Part shown: positions 30,583-36,185 of the stretch, one piece after another
Numbering within the stretch: the stretch's first letter is position 1
Layout of the letters: each line of letters opens with the position of its first letter
NCBI GenBank assembly: GCA_938084455.1
Contig: CALKDX010000077.1
Coordinates: 1 to 36,185, forward strand
Direction: 5' to 3'
DNA: 36,185 nucleotides
From: Candidatus Poseidoniaceae archaeon
GTDB lineage: Archaea > Thermoplasmatota > Poseidoniia > Poseidoniales > Poseidoniaceae
The notes under the pieces: generated by a model
The model's database searches: none
Seen by the model: the letters and a program-made list of their open reading frames with translations, nothing else
What the model was told of the DNA's origin: nothing
Program-made: the position numbers and the translations under genes

Positions 30583-31575
30583 ATGGTGCGAACAGACTTC
30601 ACACAACTTCGAAACGGAAGCGACCTCTTGAAGCGAGGCTTCGCACGAATGCAACAAGGAGGCGTCATCATGGACGTCGTCGACCCAGACCAAGCGGCTG
30701 TTGCTGAAGACGCAGGAGCTGTGGCAGTCATGGCGCTCGAGCGAGTGCCAGCAGACATTCGCCGAGACGGTGGCGTGGCTCGTATGAGCCATCCCGACAT
30801 GATTCAAGGCATCCTTGACTGCACCTCGATCCCTGTGATGGCAAAATCTCGCATCGGCCACGAAGGCGAAGCAAGAATCCTCGAATCGATGGGCGTGGAC
30901 ATGGTTGACGAATCTGAAGTGCTCACACCCGCTGACCCGTTCTTCCACATCAAAAAGAAAGACTACGACATTCCATTCGTCTGCGGTGCAACCGGGCTTG
31001 GGGAAGCCGTCCGCCGAATTTACGAAGGCGCAGCAATGATTCGAACAAAGGGCGAAGCAGGCACCGGCAACCTCGTTGCAGCCGTCACCCACGCTCGCCT
31101 CATCGACCAAGAAATCAAGCAAGTGCAAGGCCTCGATGACAACGGCATCGAATCCACTGCGAACATGATCATGGACCGATTCAAGGTCTTGGCCAACACT
31201 TCAGAACTCCCTGGTTCCCACCCGATGACACCATTCGGTGCAATCGACGACGTGATGCAACACGAAATTCAGTCAATCCTCAACGACGTAAGGGACATGG
31301 GGCGTTTGCCAGTGGTCACCTTTTCAGCGGGCGGTATTGCCACCCCAGCAGATGCATCCCACATGATGCGACTCGGCATGGATGGAATCTTTGTCGGCTC
31401 TGGAATTTTCAAGTCGAGCGATCCAAAGACAATGGCTGACGCAATCGTGTTGGCGACTGCCCACTATGATGACGCCGCAAAGGTCACAGAAGCCATGGCG
31501 ATGACCCTTGGCGACCCCATGAAGGGCGATGAGTTGGAAACGCTCGAAGTCAGAATGGATCAGCGCGGCTGGTGA
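30583..31575 (+). CDS. pdxS: Pyridoxal 5'-phosphate synthase subunit PdxS
   Basis: PdxS makes PLP from ribose-5-phosphate, glyceraldehyde-3-phosphate and ammonia. The barrel shows LLKRGFARMQQGGVIMDVV, the catalytic Lys in MAKSRIGHEGEA, DESEVLTPADP, VCGATGLGEA, the second active Lys in IRTKGEAGTGN, and FSAGGIATPADASHMMRLG for phosphate binding. The length of 330 residues matches archaeal PdxS, which carries an insert (here around GLDDNGIESTANMIMDRF) relative to bacterial forms. The partner glutaminase PdxT is not adjacent. AGGA nine bases before the ATG at 30583 supports this start; an ATG at 30574 is also in frame. TTTTTATC around 30517-30524 may be the TATA box. A hairpin with T-tract follows the gene. 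Confidence 0.96.
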   Translation: MVRTDFTQLRNGSDLLKRGFARMQQGGVIMDVVDPDQAAVAEDAGAVAVMALERVPADIRRDGGVARMSHPDMIQGILDCTSIPVMAKSRIGHEGEARILESMGVDMVDESEVLTPADPFFHIKKKDYDIPFVCGATGLGEAVRRIYEGAAMIRTKGEAGTGNLVAAVTHARLIDQEIKQVQGLDDNGIESTANMIMDRFKVLANTSELPGSHPMTPFGAIDDVMQHEIQSILNDVRDMGRLPVVTFSAGGIATPADASHMMRLGMDGIFVGSGIFKSSDPKTMADAIVLATAHYDDAAKVTEAMAMTLGDPMKGDELETLEVRMDQRGW

Positions 31576-31587
31576 ACCTCACCTTGG

Positions 31588-31611
31588 AACGCCTCCCTTG
31601 GCGGCGTTTTT
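31588..31611 (+). terminator. Hairpin followed by T-tract after pdxS
   Basis: AACGCC (31588-31593) pairs with GGCGTT (31603-31608) across a nine-base loop, and the descending arm runs into a five-T run ending at 31611. It sits 12 bp after the pdxS stop and before the mscS promoter. It resembles a bacterial intrinsic terminator, and in archaea the T-run itself can terminate. Confidence 0.55.
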
Positions 31612-31665
31612 GGAAGGGCTCAAAAGCACCAACCTATCATAAAAGGGTCTATATCCATGCCTTGA

Positions 31666-32985
31666 ATGCTTAGCCCGAAGCACATGTCAGCAATTAGCGA
31701 CGCCGTCGACACACTGAACGGACTGGACCCTTGGATGCAATGGGGCGTTGGACTTGTTTCGACCCTTCTTACCGTGGCGATTGTCCGCACCCTGATGCGG
31801 AAGGTGGTGCTTGACTTTGTCAAAGCAACATCATTCGATTGGGACGACAAACTGTACCGTCCAGTCACATCCAGAATGTATGGCTTCATTTTGTTCGGTG
31901 GCACGCAACTCACAATGAATTGGGTCTTGGGCAAAGAAGACGAACTCAACATCTCCCTTGAGCCAATTTTCCAAGCAGCTTACATTCTCTTTGCCACTTC
32001 ACTGACCAGTGTTGCCATGAAAGTAATGATCCCCGTCATCATTGACCGGTTTTCCAACCCTGGAACCGTCACCGTTTCCGGCAGCAATTCATTGATCGTG
32101 TTCTTGCTTAGGGCGGCAGCTTGGTTCGGCGGTTTGTACCTCGCCTTCTCAGAACTTGGTATCGAGTTGGTTGGTGTGTTGGCATCATTGGCTGTGTTCT
32201 CCCTCATTATTGGGCTTGCCATGCAACAAACGCTTGGCAACATCATCAATTCATTCATGCTTGCACTCGATCAACCGTTTGAAGTCGGCGATCGAATCGA
32301 GGTTGACAACGAAATTGGGTCGGTCGTTTCGGTTGGAATCCTTTCAACAAAAGTGCTTACGAATGAAGAGAACCTGGTGGTCATTCCGAACAATCATCTT
32401 GTCAACTCCACTGTCATCAACCACGCACGTGGCGGTGGCGACGGCGTAGGACGGCGTATTTCTCTCGTCTTGGACATCGGTGTTGAGTACGATGAAGACA
32501 TTGCCCACGTGAAGTACACCATTCTACAACTTATGCGTGAATGCCCCTATATTATCGATAAACCAGAGCCCCGTGTGCTTCTGAACGAACTTGGAGACTT
32601 TGCCAAGATCTTCCGTATGTACGGATGGGTCGAGGACTACTCGGATGAATTCGTAGCAAAGGATTGGTTGCTGAAGAACATTGATGAGCGGTTCGCCAAA
32701 GAAGGCATCGGCATCCCCTTCCCAACCGCAATTGAAATCGCTGCCGACACAAAATCATCGTACAACAAGCAACGCAAGGCCACAAACGTGCGAGCTGCAA
32801 GGCTCAAGATGATCAAGGAAGACAAAGCGTTGCTTCGAGAGCGCGCTGCTGCAAAAGAAGAAATTGAGGCTGTTAATGAACGGTTGAAGGATCCTGACTT
32901 GGATCGCTCGGAGCGAGCCGCATTGGAAGAATCGTTGCGTGAGTTGAACCGTGTGCTAAGCATGTTCGAAGCAGGCGATAATTGA
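31666..32985 (+). CDS. mscS: Small-conductance mechanosensitive channel (MscS family)
   Basis: MscS channels open under membrane tension and release solutes during hypo-osmotic shock. The 439-residue protein has several N-terminal helices (from WMQWGVGLVSTLLTVAIVRT) and then the pore-lining TM3 region (LASLAVFSLIIGLAMQQTLG). The beta domain follows (FEVGDRIEVDNEIGSVVSVG, then NLVVIPNNHLVNSTVINHAR), and then the alpha/beta vestibule. A C-terminal coiled-coil of about 70 charged residues (ALLRERAAAKEEIEAVNERL) extends beyond the core. Two starts are possible: the ATG at 31666, with a TATA-like CATAAAAG about 25 bp upstream, or the ATG at 31684, downstream of CTATATCC. Confidence 0.93.
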   Translation: MLSPKHMSAISDAVDTLNGLDPWMQWGVGLVSTLLTVAIVRTLMRKVVLDFVKATSFDWDDKLYRPVTSRMYGFILFGGTQLTMNWVLGKEDELNISLEPIFQAAYILFATSLTSVAMKVMIPVIIDRFSNPGTVTVSGSNSLIVFLLRAAAWFGGLYLAFSELGIELVGVLASLAVFSLIIGLAMQQTLGNIINSFMLALDQPFEVGDRIEVDNEIGSVVSVGILSTKVLTNEENLVVIPNNHLVNSTVINHARGGGDGVGRRISLVLDIGVEYDEDIAHVKYTILQLMRECPYIIDKPEPRVLLNELGDFAKIFRMYGWVEDYSDEFVAKDWLLKNIDERFAKEGIGIPFPTAIEIAADTKSSYNKQRKATNVRAARLKMIKEDKALLRERAAAKEEIEAVNERLKDPDLDRSERAALEESLRELNRVLSMFEAGDN

Positions 32986-33055
32986 ACCAGCCGCAGTTTA
33001 ATTGATGTATGAGGACCGTTCATGATAGGGTGTGACCACCCAGCACACACGGTAC

Positions 33056-33679
33056 ATGCAGATTTCTATCACCGCAGAACAGGGCAGCATGCTCTCCGGC
33101 CTCCCATTGCTTAGTGTGTACAAAAATGTCGAATTCTTGTACACCGTAGGCAAGTCAGCACGCGGCATCCATTGCTATGTATCGATTGATTATGATGATT
33201 CAAAGAGTTTGGAAGTTGGCGATACATCAATGGAAATCATCGAAGTCATCAAGAAGAGCAATACAAATGCAGTGTGCGAAGTATTGCTCACCGGAACCCT
33301 TGCAAAATTTTTCGCAGGGCAAAAGAATGTGTGGTGGGTCTCTCCGAGCCAGACCCACCCCCATGGAATGACCCTAACAATCCGTGGAACGCGAGACGCC
33401 CTTCGAGATGTACGGAACGCACTGGAAAATATTCTCTTCGATGGATATGATATGCGCCTCGGCTCGGAATCAGAATACCATCCCGAATTTTCGGACCTCT
33501 TGCCAGAACGTCAGACGGTTGTTTTGAACAAGGCGCTCTCGATGGGGTATTACGATCGCCCCCGCCAATGCACACAGCGAGACATTGCTGAATCGTTGCA
33601 TGTCAAACAGGCCACTGTGAGCGAACACCTACAATCCGCAGAAGCAACCATCATCAAGAAATTCACATCAGAGTTTTGA
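33056..33679 (+). CDS. HTH_10 (Bat-type) DNA-binding regulator
   Basis: The 207-residue protein has an N-terminal alpha/beta domain of about 130 residues with no recognised ligand motif. The C-terminal HTH_10 domain follows the archaeal Bat pattern: LLPERQTVVLNKALSMGYYD, then CTQRDIAESLHVKQATVSEH and LQSAEATIIKKF. Such regulators are common in haloarchaea and marine euryarchaea. A GTG at 33032 would add eight residues; the ATG at 33056 was preferred (MQISITAEQGSM). It lies between mscS and the large surface protein gene on the same strand, and either may be a target. Confidence 0.88.
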   Translation: MQISITAEQGSMLSGLPLLSVYKNVEFLYTVGKSARGIHCYVSIDYDDSKSLEVGDTSMEIIEVIKKSNTNAVCEVLLTGTLAKFFAGQKNVWWVSPSQTHPHGMTLTIRGTRDALRDVRNALENILFDGYDMRLGSESEYHPEFSDLLPERQTVVLNKALSMGYYDRPRQCTQRDIAESLHVKQATVSEHLQSAEATIIKKFTSEF

Positions 33680-33743
33680 TGCGGACTTCAGTCCTATCAT
33701 GAACGGTTAAACATCTATTCGCCTCATTGTTAGTGGAACCAAT

Positions 33744-36185
33744 ATGTCCAGCGCACGCCACGCGAATTTCAACCGAGCCGTCGTCCTCTCGCTCTTGATG
33801 ATGATGATGACCCAAGTGGGGTATCTTGAATCCATGAACGCATGGACAAACGGCGAAGAAACGCTGGACGAGAGCAACGACGTTCTCGAAACGGGCGGCT
33901 CAGGCGGCGCAACTCAGAGCAATTTCACCGCCAGCATCGAAGGTGCGGATCTCATCATCGATGAGGCCATGACCAACATCACATTCCAATACAACGCCAG
34001 CGCGGCAAGCGGCTCGGGCAGCGGCGGCATGACCAACGTCACCGGTGCAACCTCTTGCGTTGCGACACCCAGTCTACCTGCTGGTTTGAACATCGACAGC
34101 AGCACGTGCACCATCAGTGGTACACCAACAGTCACGACAAGCAACACGACCTACACGGTCACCGCCAACATCAGCAACGTGACCTACCAGGGCAGCGTGT
34201 GGTTGTCCACCTCGACGTTCGGCACCATCACCTCAGCGGTGGAAGGTGCGGCGCTCAACTTGGGCGAAGCGATGACGCCGATCACGCTCAATTACACCTC
34301 ATCAACCAACGCGAATGCTGCCTCCACAGTGTTTGGTAACCGCCAAATCTCAACTGGAATCAATAATGCTTGCATCATTCTACAGAACCAATCATTGATG
34401 TGTTGGGGCGCGAATAGCGACGGGCAACTTGGTCTTGGCAACACATCAAACACTTATTCACCCGTATGGGTTGACTTTGGATTTGATGTCGCCGTTTCAA
34501 CTGTTTCAAATGGGCCGGTGCAGACATGCGCCAGTCTGACAAACGGTTCGCTGTATTGTTGGGGAAAAATACATGGTTCTACACCAACCTCAACAACACC
34601 GCAGCACATCGATTTACCTTCAGGACGAACAGTCATTGACGTTTCAGTCGGTGACCGAAATACTTGTCTGATATTAGATAACGGGTCAATCTCGTGCATA
34701 GGAAGTGGTAGCGATGGAGTGAATGGTGATGGCTCAACTGGTGGCTACGCAGGAGATGTGGGTGACTCTTACGTTCACCTCCCTACCGGACGAACTGCTG
34801 TTTCGGTTTCCATCGGGTACCGTCATAGCTGTGCTGTACTCGACAACGGCTCTGTGATGTGTTGGGGTATGGGGAACCGGGGTGAACTCGGTTATGGGGG
34901 CACTACTAGCTATACCTCCGTTCCCGTGTATGCGAATATGCCCACAGGCAGCACGACGCAAGCCATTTCGGCTGGTGACCTAAGTACATGCGCCATTCTC
35001 AGCAACGGTTCTGTGTATTGCTGGGGTTTGGGCCATAACGGCCAACTGGGTCAAGGTTATCTCGACCATAACAACAAAAACACACCTCAGTTTGTCGATC
35101 TTGGGGCAGGGCGCTCAGCCGTCGCCATTGATACTTCAATTGAGGCCGGGCCGAACGGTTACTATGGGCACACTTGCGCCGTGCTTGACAACGGCTCGAC
35201 AAAATGCTGGGGTTCAAATGATGACTTCGGATACATAGAGAGGCCTTTACGTGCACCAAGCGGCAATGGTACTCCAATTGTGAGTAATCCATATGCCACA
35301 GAAGATGCCATCGCAGTGGGGACTGGAATGGGTTTCACCTGTACAGTTTACGCCTCCGGAACGATAGAATGCATAGGACTGTATTTGGGATTGGGCAGTG
35401 GTTTAGGATACGGATACGAGGACAGTCCGACTGGCCCTGTTGGAAATCCGAGCGCTGACACAACCACGGTATCGGTGACGTGGGAAACACACCCTGCTCT
35501 GCCAGCTGGCATGAGCATCTCGGGTGGCACCATTAGCGGCACACCGTCGGTCTACGCCAAGAATCAAACCTACACGATTTACGCCAATCAGAGCGGTTAT
35601 TCGACCACGCACGAGTTGTACTTCAGTGTGGATACGGACAATGCGCATACGGTGGTTGAGAATCAGACCATCGATCCAATTGGCTTCCATCCGCCGTTCA
35701 ACAACGGTACGACGGTGTGGAGTGTTTCACCTGCGCTCCTGGGCAACCTTTCCATCAACACCTCAACCGGCGAAATCACCGGCTCGGTCAACGGAACGCT
35801 GGCGAACACCACCTACACCGTGATCGCGACGCACAACGGCAGCGCCACCGAGACCTTCTCGTTCAACCTGCGGAGCCTTGCGGACTACGACGGCGACGGC
35901 CTGCCCAACGATTTGCCGGGCGATTACGATGCAGCCGAAGGCCCAACCTCGGGTCTTGCGGCCGACAGCGACGACGACGGCGACGGTCTGGACGACAGCG
36001 TTGAGACGGGCACCGGCAACTACGTCGACGGCACGGACACGGGCACGAACCCGCTCAACCCCGACACCGACGGTGACGGGATTTGTGACGGTCCACTCGC
36101 CGTTCCACCAATTTGCGTTGCTGGACCCGACGCCGACCCGAACGGGGTTGTTCCCCCGCCAACGTTGGTAGGCGTGAACAACACC
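33744..36185 (+). CDS. Giant surface protein with Ig-like domains, an RCC1-like propeller and Ca-binding repeats (partial at right edge)
   Basis: An open frame from the ATG at 33744 runs past the window end (814 residues seen). It starts with a signal peptide (RAVVLSLLMMMMTQVGYLES). Two putative Ig-like units follow, recognised by VEGADLIIDEAM with LPAGLNIDSSTCTISGTPTV, and by VEGAALNLGEAM with LPAGMSISGGTISGTPSV. Between the two halves of the second, residues about 205-550 hold seven RCC1-type blades of the form CAVLDNGSVMCWGMGNRGEL, each with a conserved Cys pair. The last part has Asp-rich Ca-binding repeats (YDGDGLPND, then DSDDDGDGLDD and DTDGDG). It resembles surface proteins of marine euryarchaea. 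Sequons are abundant. No enzyme motif is visible. Confidence 0.85.
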   Translation, partial: MSSARHANFNRAVVLSLLMMMMTQVGYLESMNAWTNGEETLDESNDVLETGGSGGATQSNFTASIEGADLIIDEAMTNITFQYNASAASGSGSGGMTNVTGATSCVATPSLPAGLNIDSSTCTISGTPTVTTSNTTYTVTANISNVTYQGSVWLSTSTFGTITSAVEGAALNLGEAMTPITLNYTSSTNANAASTVFGNRQISTGINNACIILQNQSLMCWGANSDGQLGLGNTSNTYSPVWVDFGFDVAVSTVSNGPVQTCASLTNGSLYCWGKIHGSTPTSTTPQHIDLPSGRTVIDVSVGDRNTCLILDNGSISCIGSGSDGVNGDGSTGGYAGDVGDSYVHLPTGRTAVSVSIGYRHSCAVLDNGSVMCWGMGNRGELGYGGTTSYTSVPVYANMPTGSTTQAISAGDLSTCAILSNGSVYCWGLGHNGQLGQGYLDHNNKNTPQFVDLGAGRSAVAIDTSIEAGPNGYYGHTCAVLDNGSTKCWGSNDDFGYIERPLRAPSGNGTPIVSNPYATEDAIAVGTGMGFTCTVYASGTIECIGLYLGLGSGLGYGYEDSPTGPVGNPSADTTTVSVTWETHPALPAGMSISGGTISGTPSVYAKNQTYTIYANQSGYSTTHELYFSVDTDNAHTVVENQTIDPIGFHPPFNNGTTVWSVSPALLGNLSINTSTGEITGSVNGTLANTTYTVIATHNGSATETFSFNLRSLADYDGDGLPNDLPGDYDAAEGPTSGLAADSDDDGDGLDDSVETGTGNYVDGTDTGTNPLNPDTDGDGICDGPLAVPPICVAGPDADPNGVVPPPTLVGVNNT

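Overview
The window looks like a chromosomal contig from a marine euryarchaeon, most probably Marine Group II (Candidatus Poseidoniales) or a close relative; this is inferred from gene content, without a search. Archaeal markers are the KH/beta-CASP nuclease aCPSF1 (FttA), the proteasome beta subunit, ribosomal protein eS1, archaeal-type Trp and Asn tRNA synthetases, a ZPR1 zinc-finger protein, an archaeal SepF-like protein, a COG1325-like RNA-binding protein and an HTH_10 regulator. Several genes look bacterial: plsC, an E. coli-like thyA next to folA, and a nickel superoxide dismutase with its maturation protease. Several start codons lie 25-27 bp downstream of a TATA-like box, as expected for leaderless archaeal transcripts.

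Layout. 1-2445 is the N-terminal part of a large secreted protein on the minus strand, cut by the window edge. 2581-5204 holds rpiA, a tRNA-Lys, sodX-sodN and a carbamate kinase. 5281-10920 holds asnS, a saccharopine-dehydrogenase-like reductase, a HAD phosphatase with a tiny zinc ribbon, two divergent family-2 glycosyltransferases (one apparently degenerate), a parvulin and a tRNA-Pro. 10956-17925 is an information-processing and housekeeping block: a zinc-ribbon protein, a pyruvoyl-arginine-decarboxylase-like protein lacking its self-cleavage serines, a small membrane protein, aCPSF1, psmB, sepF-like, zpr1 and trpS. 17991-23420 holds a membrane-anchored secreted protein, plsC, an unknown gene, thyA-folA, a MazG-like pyrophosphohydrolase and an MTA phosphorylase. 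23515-26930 holds eS1 with a C-terminal SAP domain, a lipoprotein, a thioredoxin-like protein, an HxlR regulator and the COG1325-like gene.

The most unusual structure is at 26901-27559. The last 31 bp of the COG1325-like gene are repeated perfectly 628 bp downstream. The two copies bracket one small gene with its own promoter, encoding a Gln-rich-repeat, two-helix membrane protein. This looks like a single-gene cassette inserted at the 3' end of a gene so that the gene end was preserved. No recombinase lies in the window.

27641-36185 holds a secreted arylsulfotransferase-like protein with thrombospondin type-3 repeats, a 7Fe ferredoxin, pdxS followed by a hairpin-plus-T-tract, an MscS channel, an HTH_10 regulator, and a giant surface protein open at the right edge, in which an RCC1-like propeller appears to sit inside an Ig-like domain.

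Functionally the genes are mostly core metabolism (pentose phosphate, PLP, thymidylate/folate, MTA salvage), translation and RNA 3'-end processing, oxidative-stress defence, and a large investment in secreted or surface proteins. No CRISPR array, rRNA gene or recognisable transposase was seen. No stretch longer than about 300 bases lacks a gene.
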